This document shows, piece by piece, positions 1 through 10,516 of a stretch of 64,000 bases of DNA. The stretch lies in NCBI RefSeq assembly GCF_037265215.1, contig NZ_CP147737.1, forward strand, positions 2,512,001 to 2,576,000. The letters are read 5' to 3'. The notes under the pieces were generated by a model. That model was not told the origin of the DNA. It saw only the letters and a list, made by a program, of their open reading frames with translations, and did not search any database. The DNA is from Xenorhabdus griffiniae (GTDB lineage Bacteria; Pseudomonadota; Gammaproteobacteria; Enterobacterales; Enterobacteriaceae). How positions within the stretch are numbered: the stretch's first letter is position 1; each line of letters starts with the position of its first letter. The position numbers and the translations under genes were made by a program.

Positions 1-3000
1 ATATTGTAGATGGCGGGTTTAACACTGACCCTCTCGTTTTTCGCTTGCAAGACTTTGGATATGATCAGGAGCTAACAATAGCGATAGATTATTTACAGGA
101 ATATTTTAGTGAGCAAGATGTAAAACAACTACTTGTACGATTGCAGAATTTATTGATTGCTTTGCTTAACACGCCTTCTTTATTCGTCCATGAATTACCT
201 ATTTTATTAGAACAGGAGCGTCATACCCTGCTGCACAGTTGGAACCAAACTGATGCATCTTACCCACAGGATAAAATCCTACAGCAACTGTTTGAGGCAC
301 AGGCAGCAAGAACACCGAATAACGTGGCGCTGGTGTTTGAAGAGAGAACCCTGACCTACCGCCAGCTCAACGAACAGGCAAACCAGCTCGCCGTTGTCAT
401 TCAGCGGCAATGCAATACACCGATGCAAGCAGATACCCCCATCGCTCTCTACCTCGATCGCAGTCTGGAGATGGTAGTCAGTATTCTGGCGGTCTTGAAA
501 GCCGGCGGCGCTTATGTACCGATCTCCCCTGAATATCCACCGGAGCGAGTTCAGTTTATTCTGGAAGACACCGGAAGCCCATGTATACTCACCCAACAAC
601 GCTATCTGACAACACTAGAGCAGCATACTTACACTTTGCCAATTCAGCCGACGCTGATAGCCGCAGATGACCGTACAGTCACCCAAGGCCAGTCAGTAGA
701 AAATTTAGTGCCAGTGAACAAAAGTTCTGATTTGGCCTACATTATCTACACCTCCGGGACGACCGGACAGCCGAAAGGCGTTGAGTTGACCCACCGAAAC
801 GTCATCAATCACTTATGTTGGATGCAATCCCAATACCCATTAAGTGCCTCGGATAAAGTCCTGCAACAAATCCCTTATACCTTTGACGCTTCAGTCTGGG
901 AGTTAATTGCAGCTAACTGTTTTGGTGGCACTATCGTACTGCCCTCACCGGATACCCATAAACAGCCGGAGGACTTATATCAACTGATAGAGAAAACTGG
1001 CGTAACGGTGGTGCAATTCGTCCCGTCCATGTTAGGCGCTTTCTGCCAGACAGTACGGGACTTAGGACAGCAGTTACCCCGCACTATCCGTTACGTTCTG
1101 TGTGGCGGGGAAACGCTGACGATGTCCCATGTCAACGCGTTTAGATTTATAAATAGTCATTCAAGCACTTTAATTAACCTCTATGGCCCCACAGAAACGA
1201 CAAATGATGTCACTCACTTTGAGGTAACCAATGAGATTGGTGGCATTATTCCGATTGGCAAGGCACATAACAACACCCGCCTGTATGTCCTTAACCATCA
1301 TGGAAAACTGTCTCCCATCGGCGCCCCTGGAGAGTTGTATATCGGCGGTGCTGGGCTGGCGCGGGGATATCGTAATCGTCCAGATCTGACTGCCGAGCAT
1401 TTTGTGGAAAATCCGTTTGCCACAGATGAAGACAAATCCCGTGGTTATACTCGTTTGTACAAAACCGGTGATCGGGTACGCTGGCTGCCAGACGGTAACT
1501 TAGAATATCTGGGACGCCATGATTTTCAGGTCAAAATTCGTGGTTACCGCATTGAACTGGGTGAAATCGAAACCACTTTATCCTCTCATCCGCAAGTGAA
1601 ACAGGCAGTGGTGATCGACCGAGATCATGCAGGCCATAAAGCACTGGCGGCTTATCTGGTCACAGACGAAGCCTTGACCAATGACACTTTGATAGCGCAT
1701 CTCTCAACCCACCTGCCGGAGTATATGATACCCGCCAGTTTTACCCGCATTGATGCCATCCCCTTGACTATCAACGGCAAGCTCGACCGCCATGCTTTGC
1801 CAGCACCGGTATGGGAAGATCGGGATCGTTATATAGCGCCACGCACTGAGTTGGAAACCCAATTGTGTGTGCTCTGGCAAGATGTCTTAGGATTAGAACG
1901 GATCGGTATTGAGGATAATTTCTTCCGTATCGGTGGCGACTCGATTGTCAGCATCCAGTTAGTCTCCAAACTGCGGCAAATCGGTTTCTCCCTGCAAGCC
2001 AAATCGATTTTTGAAGCACCAACGGTAGCGCGGTTGGCGCAATTGCTGACACAAACTTCATCCCATGTCTCTGTGGTGGCTGAACAGGGATTATTGCATG
2101 GGGAATTTGGTTTATTGCCTATCCAGCAAGATTTCTTCAACCTGAACCTGCCATGCCCGCACCATTGGAATCAGGCATTTATGATCCGGCTGCCAGGCAA
2201 TATCAGTCACGCAGCTATTGAACAGGCGCTGATCGCACTGACTGAGCGACATGATATGTTACGCGTCCATTTTGTTAAAACTGAACAGGGTTATCGTCAG
2301 TGCTACTCCGCAGAAATATCCCCCTGGTTACCCACATTACAGCATTGTGATTTCAATGAATTAAATCATCAACAGCTGACACAATGGCAAAGTGGCTTTA
2401 ATTATTGTACGGGGCCTTTGTGGCAAGCCGCCCATCTGACCGGATATGCCGATGGCAGCGCCCGCTTATTCTTCGCATTTCATCACCTGATTATTGATGT
2501 CGTGTCCTGGCGGATTATTGCGGAAGATATACGCCTGCTGCTACAGGGAACAGCGCTGCCAGCGAAAACCAGCAGTTACCGGCAATGGGTTGCTGCTGTC
2601 TATCGCTATGCCATACAGCATCAAGATGAAGTGCCCTACTGGCAGGGCGTCATGGCGGGTGAAAAAATTTACCCGCTGATGGGAGAACTCAACACGCATC
2701 AATTGAGCTTATCAACTGAACTGACAAATATTCTGCTACATGAGGCTAATCTAGGTTATCACACGGAAATTAACGACTTGCTGCTTAGTGCTCTCACACT
2801 GGCATTGCAGACAACGTTCTCCCATGCGGTCAACTTCATTACTCTTGAGGGGCATGGGCGGGAAGCCATCGACAGTGCTGTGGATATCTCCGAAACTGTG
2901 GGCTGGTTTACAACCACCTATCCTGTTCGCCTGGTAACGCAGGACAATATCGCTGAGACGATTATTCACACGAAAGAGATGCTGCGTGCCGTGCCAAACA

Positions 3001-3794
3001 AAGGTATCGGTTATGGGGCGCTACGTCAGGTTGGATACTTGTCAGGGGATTTACCAGCCATCAGTTTTAACTACCTTGGTCAATTGGGCGGTGAGAACCA
3101 TCAGTATTGGGCACTGACCAATGAAGAGTGTGGTTCAATGATTGCCAGCGAGAACATAAGCCATTTACTGCTCGATATCAATGGCGCAGTTCAGGCAGGA
3201 AAACTGCAATTCAGTGTATTGTCTCGTTTACCGTCAGCCCAAACACACATATTTATCACAGCCTTTGAGCAAGCACTCAATAGTGTCATCGCCGCTGGCC
3301 AAAAACAGGCCCAATTGGGTAGTGTGAAAACACCCAGTGATTATGAATTTAAAGCAGTTTCAATCGAACGCTTAAAGCGTTTGCAACAAAACTATCAAAT
3401 GGAAACTCTGTATCCCGCAACCAGTTTGCAGCAGGGATTTATTTATCATCATCTGGCTCAACCACAAGATGATGCCTATCGTGTGCAATTGTTGCTGGAT
3501 TATCACACCGCACTCAACCCTGCCGCCTATCAACAAGCCTGGTCTCTGGCTTCACTGCGCTTTCCCATCCTCAGAACAGCATTTGATTGGGAAGGGGAAA
3601 TTTTGCAGATTGTAACCACGGGTGCCAGTATTAATCTGGCTAACTTCGAGAGCAAAGATATCAGCCACTTACCCGCAGAAGAACGAAACAAGGCGATTGA
3701 AACAATCCAACAACATGACCGTACTCTGCCTTTTAATTTACGTCAGCCTGGTTTAATCCGCTTTACCCTAATTAAACGAGTGAACAACGGGTAA
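1..3794 (+). CDS. Non-ribosomal peptide synthetase, 5'-truncated by window and ended by frameshift (C-A-T-E-C')
   Basis: The frame is open from the left edge (codons start at base 3), so the true start lies upstream. Counting residues from base 45: the tail of a condensation (C) domain covers about 1-55. An adenylation (A) domain follows at about 60-560, with SGTTGQPKG at about 238, NLYGPTETT, YKTGD and NGKLDR. A carrier (T) domain has GGDSI at about 629, the variant typical before epimerases. An epimerization (E) domain covers about 690-1105 with HHLIIDVVSW at about 813. A new C domain starts with LYPATSLQQGF. The module should load an amino acid on the phosphopantetheine arm and invert it to the D form. 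My reading of the A pocket by alignment to GrsA is roughly D-A-W-Q-L-G-L-N-D, which resembles Gln codes; this is low confidence. The frame stops at 3792 in mid C domain, before its HHxxxDG motif, because a base is missing near 3780; the remainder continues in another frame. Confidence 0.9.
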   Translation, partial: IVDGGFNTDPLVFRLQDFGYDQELTIAIDYLQEYFSEQDVKQLLVRLQNLLIALLNTPSLFVHELPILLEQERHTLLHSWNQTDASYPQDKILQQLFEAQAARTPNNVALVFEERTLTYRQLNEQANQLAVVIQRQCNTPMQADTPIALYLDRSLEMVVSILAVLKAGGAYVPISPEYPPERVQFILEDTGSPCILTQQRYLTTLEQHTYTLPIQPTLIAADDRTVTQGQSVENLVPVNKSSDLAYIIYTSGTTGQPKGVELTHRNVINHLCWMQSQYPLSASDKVLQQIPYTFDASVWELIAANCFGGTIVLPSPDTHKQPEDLYQLIEKTGVTVVQFVPSMLGAFCQTVRDLGQQLPRTIRYVLCGGETLTMSHVNAFRFINSHSSTLINLYGPTETTNDVTHFEVTNEIGGIIPIGKAHNNTRLYVLNHHGKLSPIGAPGELYIGGAGLARGYRNRPDLTAEHFVENPFATDEDKSRGYTRLYKTGDRVRWLPDGNLEYLGRHDFQVKIRGYRIELGEIETTLSSHPQVKQAVVIDRDHAGHKALAAYLVTDEALTNDTLIAHLSTHLPEYMIPASFTRIDAIPLTINGKLDRHALPAPVWEDRDRYIAPRTELETQLCVLWQDVLGLERIGIEDNFFRIGGDSIVSIQLVSKLRQIGFSLQAKSIFEAPTVARLAQLLTQTSSHVSVVAEQGLLHGEFGLLPIQQDFFNLNLPCPHHWNQAFMIRLPGNISHAAIEQALIALTERHDMLRVHFVKTEQGYRQCYSAEISPWLPTLQHCDFNELNHQQLTQWQSGFNYCTGPLWQAAHLTGYADGSARLFFAFHHLIIDVVSWRIIAEDIRLLLQGTALPAKTSSYRQWVAAVYRYAIQHQDEVPYWQGVMAGEKIYPLMGELNTHQLSLSTELTNILLHEANLGYHTEINDLLLSALTLALQTTFSHAVNFITLEGHGREAIDSAVDISETVGWFTTTYPVRLVTQDNIAETIIHTKEMLRAVPNKGIGYGALRQVGYLSGDLPAISFNYLGQLGGENHQYWALTNEECGSMIASENISHLLLDINGAVQAGKLQFSVLSRLPSAQTHIFITAFEQALNSVIAAGQKQAQLGSVKTPSDYEFKAVSIERLKRLQQNYQMETLYPATSLQQGFIYHHLAQPQDDAYRVQLLLDYHTALNPAAYQQAWSLASLRFPILRTAFDWEGEILQIVTTGASINLANFESKDISHLPAEERNKAIETIQQHDRTLPFNLRQPGLIRFTLIKRVNNG

Positions 3795-3859
3795 CGGTAC
3801 TGATAACCCAACACCACACGATTACTGATGGCTGGAGTGGTCCGATTTTATTACAAACT

Positions 3860-6800
3860 GTGCACGGGTATTACGACATGCTGGTGCAAGGGCAAATGCC
3901 TCAGATCGTAGTGGAGAAAGCTTATCTGGCAACCCAGCAATATTATTTGGGGCATCTGGCCGAATCTGAGCGGTATTGGGCGGAACGTAAAACACATTTC
4001 CAGGCAACTAATGATCTGTCAAACCTGTTGAATCGTCATGTTAACTTGACGCAGATAAAAACCATCGAAAAACCGGCTGAACAGGCACTTACTGTGCAGG
4101 GGAGCGATTATGCGCAACTTAAGGATATGTGCCGGACACAAGGTATTACCCTGAACGTGGTCTTGCAATTTGCCTGGCATAAATTACTGCACAGTTACAC
4201 CGGAGATGAGCAGACCATTGTTGGCACCACCGTATCCGGGCGCGATGTACCGGTAGACGATATTGAATCCAGCGTCGGCCTGTATATTAATACCTTACCA
4301 TTAATGGTGCAGTGGGATAATAACCGCAGTGTTATTAGCGTTTTACAAGCTATACAGAAAGATATCGCTGCGCTCAACAGCCACAGTGCTGTCTCACTTG
4401 CCAGTTTGCAATCCGACGGGGAACGGTTATTCCATAGCCTGTTTGTCTTTGAAAACTACCCTATCCCCGTGGCAAGCGAAAATAAGGCCGCTCTTGAAAA
4501 CACCCTGATATTCCGCCAGGCCATAGAAAAAACCGATTATCCATTATCACTGATGGCCTATGAGCAGAATAACTGTCTTACGGTTAAATTGAGTTATGGT
4601 GAAGATTGGCTGACCGACAAACAAGCACAGCGCTTGCTGCATCAGTTTGAACGCATTCTACACGCTGTGGCCGGTGATCCACACCAGCTTCATACCGCCA
4701 TCTTGTTCCTCAGTGAAGCAGAGCGTTATACCCTGCTGCACACCTGGAACCAGACCGATGCCCCTTACCCGCAAGATAAAACCGTACAGCAACTTTTTGA
4801 AGTACAGGCAGAAAGGACGCCGGATAATGTGGCACTGGTATTTGAAGGGGAAACCCTGACCTACCGGCAGTTAAATCAACGGGCCAATCAGTTAGCCCGG
4901 GTTATTCGTGAACATTATCAGCAACATAAAAATGCCCCTCTGCCAGCAGACACCCCCATCGCCCTCTACCTCGATCGTAGTCTGGAGATGGTCATCAGTA
5001 TTCTGGCGGTACTGAAAGCCGGTGGTGCGTATGTCCCGATCTCCCCGGTATACCCGCCGGAGCGGGTGCAGTTTATTCTGCAAGATACCCAAAGCCCGTG
5101 TGTCCTTACCCAGCAACGCTATCTGACAACACTGGCGGAATATGCTCAGGCACGGATAGCGGCAGATGACCAAACTATCACCATAAACCAGCCCGTAGAA
5201 AATGTGGCATCCGTCAATAAACCTACCGATCTGGCCTATATCATCTACACCTCGGGCACCACGGGGCAGCCTAAAGGCGTCATGATCGAACATAAAAATG
5301 TGGCCCATATGGTGGCGGCACAGGCAGTCCTGTTTGATAGCACAAAGCGCAAAAAAGCCCTAATGTTTGCGGCTTATGTCTTTGATGGTTCCGTTTTCGA
5401 ACTGTTTTCCAGTTTACTGCATGGCCTGACGGTCTATCTGTGCAGCGAAACAGAGCGCAATGCGCCGGCCGTTGCACAACTGATCCAACGCGAAGGTATT
5501 GAAATCGCCGCCCTGCCTCCTGCCATACTGAAGTTATTAATCGGCACTGAGTACCCCTCTTTGCAGTTATTGGTGACCGCGGGAGAAGCCCCATCCCTAG
5601 ATTTTCTTGACTATTTCAGCCATCACAGCGATGTATTCAACTCTTACGGCCCGACCGAAGTGACCGTTTGTGCCAGCGGCAAGCACTACCAATCCGGGGC
5701 GATTGCCCGCAATATTGGCCAAGCCATTAATAACGCCCGTCTGTATGTCGTTGACAAACAAGGTAACTTATCTCCTATCGGCGCGACGGGTGAGTTATAT
5801 ATCGGCGGTGCCGGACTGGCACGAGGGTATTTAAACCGGCCTGAACTCACCGCTGAACGTTTTGTTGAGAACCCGTTTGCCTCAGAAGCAGATAAAGCCC
5901 GGGGCTATACCCGTTTGTACAAAACCGGTGATTTAGTCCGCTGGCTGCCGAATGGGGAGCTGGAATATCTGGGGCGCAATGATTTTCAGGTTAAAATCCG
6001 GGGCTATCGTATCGAATTGGGAGAAATTGAAACGGCCCTTGCCTCGCATCCGCAAGTTAAACAGGCGGTGGTGACTGACCATAAGCATCGAGGCAATCAA
6101 GTGCTGGTGGCGTATCTGGTTACGGCGGGTGAGGTATCGGATGATGCCCTAATGACACACCTTTCTCTTCGCCTGCCGGACTATATGCTGCCGGCCAGTT
6201 TTACCCGTATTGAATCCATACCCTTAACCCTCAACGGTAAACTGGACCGCCGTGCCCTGCCAGCACCGGTATGGGGTGATCGCGACAGTTATCTCGCGCC
6301 CCGTAATGCCTTAGAAACTCAGTTATGCGCTATCTGGCAGGAGGTATTGGGGCTGGAGAGAATTGGGATTGAAGATAACTTCTTCCGTATCGGCGGCAAT
6401 TCCCTGACCGCGATTAAGCTGACGGCCGCAATTCACCACACCCTTGGGCTTGCGGTTTCATTGACGCAACTCTTTGAACACAAAACCATCGCCAGCCTGG
6501 CGAACCAAATGGGACAACCCACCAATACGGTTATCCCTCATCGCAAATTGGCGCACTACCCCTTATCCTTTGCTCAGGAGCGAATGCTGTTTATCGAGCA
6601 GTTTGAACAGGGCACCGATGCCTACCATATTCCCTGTCTGGTTCAACTGGATAATGCCGCCTGTCTGCCTGTGTTAGAAACCGCCATTAACCGATTAGCG
6701 CAGCGCCATGCCGTGATAAGAACGGTATACCCCCATCATGATGACGGACAGAACTACCAACAAATACTGGACAGGCCGTTGGTTATCCGGTCAGTCGCGC

Positions 6801-9800
6801 CCTGTGATGATATTGACACGCTTCTGGATACCGTACGCACTGAGATAGCCACGCCATTTGATTTGACCACCGAACCCAGCCTGCGTCTCCGTCACTATAC
6901 CCTGGCCGATAAACATTACTTCCTGATGTTATGGCACCATATCGCCATTGATGGCTGGGGCATCGACATTTTTATGCGTGAACTGGCCGAGATTTACCCA
7001 GCCTTGTTAGCCGGCCGTGACAGCCCGTTGCCTGTTCTGGATATCACCTATGGCGATTATGCCGCCTGGCAGCGGGAATATTTACAGGGCGATGTGCGTG
7101 AACGCCAGCTCGCTTACTGGCGACAGACTTTAGCCCATTACGAAACCCTGGCCCTGCCAACAGACTCCCCCAGACCCGCTCAGGTCCGTTATCAGGGACG
7201 GGACTTCAATTTCACGCTAGATACCGCCCTTTCTGACCAGCTCAGAATGCTGGCAAAAGAGCAGGAAACCACCCTGTATACCGTGCTGCTCAGTGGCTTT
7301 TATGTCACGCTGGCAAAACTATCCGGCCAAAACGATATCGTACTGGGCACACCAACTGATAACCGGCACCACGCCCAAACCCAAGCGCTGATAGGGATGT
7401 TTGTCAACTCTCTGGTCTTGCGGGTACAACTTGTGCTGACAGACAGTGTCGCCACCCTGATTCAACAAATTCATCAGTTGCTTGCCGATGCCAAAGCGCA
7501 TCAGGACATGCCGTTTGAACAACTGCTTGACGCTTTGGCAATTGAGCGTGACCCCGCCCGTCATCCCATTTTTCAGGTGATGTTTGGCTTACACCGTGTT
7601 GGGGAGCACCGGCCAGATGAAGCCAGGCTGCCGTTTCAGCCGGTGACATTAGATGAATCCCTATACAGTCCGGCCAAATTTGACCTGAGCCTGTTTCTGT
7701 CCGAGGGACAACCCGCTATTACAGGCAACCTGAATTACGCGGTTAGCCTGTTTAACGACACCACCATGGCACGGCTGGCCGCTATCTACCAACGGGTGCT
7801 GGCCGCCTTCGTGACAGACCCACAACAATCGCTGGCGGGGATTGCTATCCTGTCGGACTCGGAGCGCCATACCCTACTGCACACCTGGAACCAGACCGAT
7901 GCGCCTTACCCGCAAGAGAAAACCTTGCAGCAGCTCTTTGAAGTACAGGCAGAAAAGACGCCGGATAATGTGGCACTGGTATTTGAAGGGGAAACCCTGA
8001 CCTATCAGCAATTAAACCAACGGGCCAATCAGTTAGCCCGGATCATTCGTGAACATTATCAGCAACATAAAAATGCCCCTCTGCCCGCAGATACCCCCAT
8101 CGCCCTCTATCTCGACCGCAGTCTGGAGATGGTCATCAGTATTCTGGCAGTGCTGAAAGCCGGCGGTGCGTATGTGCCGATTTCCCCGGCCTATCCGCCG
8201 GAGCGGGTGCAGTTTATTCTGCAAGACACCCAAAGCCCGTGTGTCCTCACCCAGCAACACTATCTGACAACACTGGCGGAATATGCTCAGGCACGGGCAG
8301 CGCCGCCGATACGGATAGCGGCAGATGACCAAACCCTCACCAGAGATCAATCAGTGGAAAATTTGGCATCCGTCAATAAACCTGCCGATCTAGCCTATAT
8401 CATCTACACCTCAGGCACCACGGGGCAGCCAAAAGGCGTCATGATTGAGCATAAAAATGTGGCCCATCTGGTGGCGGCGCAGGCAGTCCTGTTTGATATC
8501 ACAAAGCGCAAAAAAGCCTTAATGTTTGCGGCTTATGTCTTTGATGCCTCGGTTTCTGAACTGTTTGTCAGTTTACTGCATGGCCTGACGGTCTATCTGT
8601 GCAGTGAAACAGAGCGCAATGCGCCGGCCGTTGCACAATTGATCCAGCGCGAAAGCATTGAATTAGCCACCTTACCCCCAGCCATATTAAAAGTGTTAAT
8701 TGGCACTGAATTGCCCTCTTTGCAGTTATTGGTGACCGCGGGAGAAGCCCCGTCCTTAGACTTTCTGGACCATTTCAGTCATCACTGCGAGGTACTGAAT
8801 GCGTACGGCCCGACCGAAGTGACCGTTTGTGCCAGCGGCAAGCACTACCAATCCGGGGAGATTGCCCGCAATATCGGTAAGGCCATCAATAATGTTCGTC
8901 TCTATGTTATTGACCAACAAGGTCATCCATCTCCTATTGGCACACCAGGCGAATTGTATATTGGCGGTGCCGGACTGGCACGGGGGTATTTAAACCGGCC
9001 TGAACTCACCGCTGAACGTTTTGTTAAGAACCCGTTTGCGTCAGAAGCAGATAAAGTCTGTGGCTATACCCGTTTGTACAAAACCGGCGACTTAGTCCGC
9101 TGGCTACCGAACGGGGAGCTGGAATATCTGGGGCGCAATGATTTTCAGGTTAAAATCCGGGGCTATCGTATCGAATTGGGGGAAATCGAAAACGTCCTGA
9201 CTTCACACCCACAAGTTAAACAGGCGGTGGTGATTGACCATAAGCACAAAGGGGATCAAATACTGGTGGCGTATCTGGTCACCGATGGTGTGCTGCCCGA
9301 TGATACCTTGGTTCGGTATCTTTCCACCCGCTTGCCAGACTATATGCTGCCCGCCAACTTTACCCGTATTGAATCCGTACCCTTAACCCTCAACGGCAAG
9401 CTGGATCGCCACGCCCTGCCAACACCGGTATGGGGTAAAAGTGACAACTATATTGCGCCCCGTAATGCCTTAGAAACTCAGTTATGTGCTATTTGGCAGG
9501 AAGTTTTGGGTTTGGAACGGGTAGGTATTGAAGATAACTTCTTCCGCATTGGTGGTAATTCCCTCATAGCGATTAAATTAACTACAGCAATACGTAATGA
9601 AATAAACGTTGATATTCCTTTAAATATTCTATTTAGCTACAAATGCATTTCCTTGTTATCCCAATGGTTGGAAGCCGGTAGCGCTACATCTAATTTACTT
9701 AATTTCTTAACACCCGAATCAACCGCAAGCAATAAACTGTTTATGATCCATGCAGTTAATTGCGGTAGTGAAGTCTATGAGCCTCTGGCAAATGCTTTAT

Positions 9801-10459
9801 CTGATACGTATAACTGCATCGGTATCGATAATTACAATCTTTCCACAGAGCATAAAATCGATTCATTACAACAGATAGCACAGATCTACATGAAATTAAT
9901 CTTGACTGAAACTTCCATTGATAAACCTATCCGTATTCTAGGCTGGTCATTAGGAGGACAATTAGCGATAGAGATTGCATTTCAATTGGAACAACTTGGT
10001 GCAAAAGAGATTCAGTTGTTTCTATTAGATACCGTCATCAATAATGATGAGATAAGAAAACTTAGAAATAAATTAGATATATCAAATGCATATAACAAGG
10101 TTATCAAAAAGTTACAGGAAATGGGAGCAAGCGAAACTTATATCAATAAGGTATTAGAAGCAATACCTTTTGAGTCTAGAATAGCAGACTGTCATTTAAG
10201 CGGAAAATTATCACATACAAATATCACTTTATTTAAAGCGGGTAAAATAAACCCACATCATAAAGAAGAAACAGGACTTACTATGAGTCGACTGATAATC
10301 AAAATACCAGATAATAATATTTCACAATGGTCAACCCATCCATTAGTCATTAAGTTGATTGATGATTGTTATCACGAGAATATTATTGAGTCTGTTTCCA
10401 TTATCAGTGCAGAAATAATTAACACATTATCAAATAAGGATGATATCAATATAGAGTAA
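3860..10459 (+). CDS. Non-ribosomal peptide synthetase, continuation after frameshift (C'-A-T-C-A-T-TE)
   Basis: This is the downstream part of the same synthetase. Homology starts before the first usable start (GTG 3860): HHTITDG of the broken C domain lies at 3812-3832 in this frame but is not translated if synthesis starts at 3860. Residue order: rest of a D-L type C domain 1-285; A domain about 290-800; carrier domain (GGNSL) about 840; a full C domain about 897-1330 with HHIAIDG near 1025; A domain about 1335-1860; carrier about 1890-1930; thioesterase about 1960-2199 with GWSLGG nucleophile elbow near 2028. The terminal thioesterase means this is the end of the assembly line and releases or cyclises the peptide. 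Pocket residues read as D-G-F-A-V-A-S-V-C and D-A-S-T-V-A-A-V-C, suggesting aromatic-type substrates (low confidence). The two A domains are near copies of each other. Base composition becomes much more AT-rich from about 9550, in the last carrier and thioesterase. Confidence 0.9.
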   Translation: MHGYYDMLVQGQMPQIVVEKAYLATQQYYLGHLAESERYWAERKTHFQATNDLSNLLNRHVNLTQIKTIEKPAEQALTVQGSDYAQLKDMCRTQGITLNVVLQFAWHKLLHSYTGDEQTIVGTTVSGRDVPVDDIESSVGLYINTLPLMVQWDNNRSVISVLQAIQKDIAALNSHSAVSLASLQSDGERLFHSLFVFENYPIPVASENKAALENTLIFRQAIEKTDYPLSLMAYEQNNCLTVKLSYGEDWLTDKQAQRLLHQFERILHAVAGDPHQLHTAILFLSEAERYTLLHTWNQTDAPYPQDKTVQQLFEVQAERTPDNVALVFEGETLTYRQLNQRANQLARVIREHYQQHKNAPLPADTPIALYLDRSLEMVISILAVLKAGGAYVPISPVYPPERVQFILQDTQSPCVLTQQRYLTTLAEYAQARIAADDQTITINQPVENVASVNKPTDLAYIIYTSGTTGQPKGVMIEHKNVAHMVAAQAVLFDSTKRKKALMFAAYVFDGSVFELFSSLLHGLTVYLCSETERNAPAVAQLIQREGIEIAALPPAILKLLIGTEYPSLQLLVTAGEAPSLDFLDYFSHHSDVFNSYGPTEVTVCASGKHYQSGAIARNIGQAINNARLYVVDKQGNLSPIGATGELYIGGAGLARGYLNRPELTAERFVENPFASEADKARGYTRLYKTGDLVRWLPNGELEYLGRNDFQVKIRGYRIELGEIETALASHPQVKQAVVTDHKHRGNQVLVAYLVTAGEVSDDALMTHLSLRLPDYMLPASFTRIESIPLTLNGKLDRRALPAPVWGDRDSYLAPRNALETQLCAIWQEVLGLERIGIEDNFFRIGGNSLTAIKLTAAIHHTLGLAVSLTQLFEHKTIASLANQMGQPTNTVIPHRKLAHYPLSFAQERMLFIEQFEQGTDAYHIPCLVQLDNAACLPVLETAINRLAQRHAVIRTVYPHHDDGQNYQQILDRPLVIRSVAPCDDIDTLLDTVRTEIATPFDLTTEPSLRLRHYTLADKHYFLMLWHHIAIDGWGIDIFMRELAEIYPALLAGRDSPLPVLDITYGDYAAWQREYLQGDVRERQLAYWRQTLAHYETLALPTDSPRPAQVRYQGRDFNFTLDTALSDQLRMLAKEQETTLYTVLLSGFYVTLAKLSGQNDIVLGTPTDNRHHAQTQALIGMFVNSLVLRVQLVLTDSVATLIQQIHQLLADAKAHQDMPFEQLLDALAIERDPARHPIFQVMFGLHRVGEHRPDEARLPFQPVTLDESLYSPAKFDLSLFLSEGQPAITGNLNYAVSLFNDTTMARLAAIYQRVLAAFVTDPQQSLAGIAILSDSERHTLLHTWNQTDAPYPQEKTLQQLFEVQAEKTPDNVALVFEGETLTYQQLNQRANQLARIIREHYQQHKNAPLPADTPIALYLDRSLEMVISILAVLKAGGAYVPISPAYPPERVQFILQDTQSPCVLTQQHYLTTLAEYAQARAAPPIRIAADDQTLTRDQSVENLASVNKPADLAYIIYTSGTTGQPKGVMIEHKNVAHLVAAQAVLFDITKRKKALMFAAYVFDASVSELFVSLLHGLTVYLCSETERNAPAVAQLIQRESIELATLPPAILKVLIGTELPSLQLLVTAGEAPSLDFLDHFSHHCEVLNAYGPTEVTVCASGKHYQSGEIARNIGKAINNVRLYVIDQQGHPSPIGTPGELYIGGAGLARGYLNRPELTAERFVKNPFASEADKVCGYTRLYKTGDLVRWLPNGELEYLGRNDFQVKIRGYRIELGEIENVLTSHPQVKQAVVIDHKHKGDQILVAYLVTDGVLPDDTLVRYLSTRLPDYMLPANFTRIESVPLTLNGKLDRHALPTPVWGKSDNYIAPRNALETQLCAIWQEVLGLERVGIEDNFFRIGGNSLIAIKLTTAIRNEINVDIPLNILFSYKCISLLSQWLEAGSATSNLLNFLTPESTASNKLFMIHAVNCGSEVYEPLANALSDTYNCIGIDNYNLSTEHKIDSLQQIAQIYMKLILTETSIDKPIRILGWSLGGQLAIEIAFQLEQLGAKEIQLFLLDTVINNDEIRKLRNKLDISNAYNKVIKKLQEMGASETYINKVLEAIPFESRIADCHLSGKLSHTNITLFKAGKINPHHKEETGLTMSRLIIKIPDNNISQWSTHPLVIKLIDDCYHENIIESVSIISAEIINTLSNKDDINIE

Positions 10460-10465
10460 CTGAAC

Positions 10466-10494
10466 AAGGCCAGTATTGCTGGCCTTATTTTTTT
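10466..10494 (+). terminator. Rho-independent terminator of the NRPS gene
   Basis: A perfect 8-bp stem AAGGCCAG/CTGGCCTT with a 5-base loop starts 7 bases after the NRPS stop and runs into a T-rich tract. Confidence 0.9.
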
Positions 10495-10516
10495 ACATCT
10501 TTATTATTAGAAATAT

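Noticed and set aside
4892..8350. Long minus-strand frames (105-138 codons) inside the adenylation domains
   Set aside because: They recur at equivalent places in each duplicated A domain and are antisense shadows of the NRPS frame.
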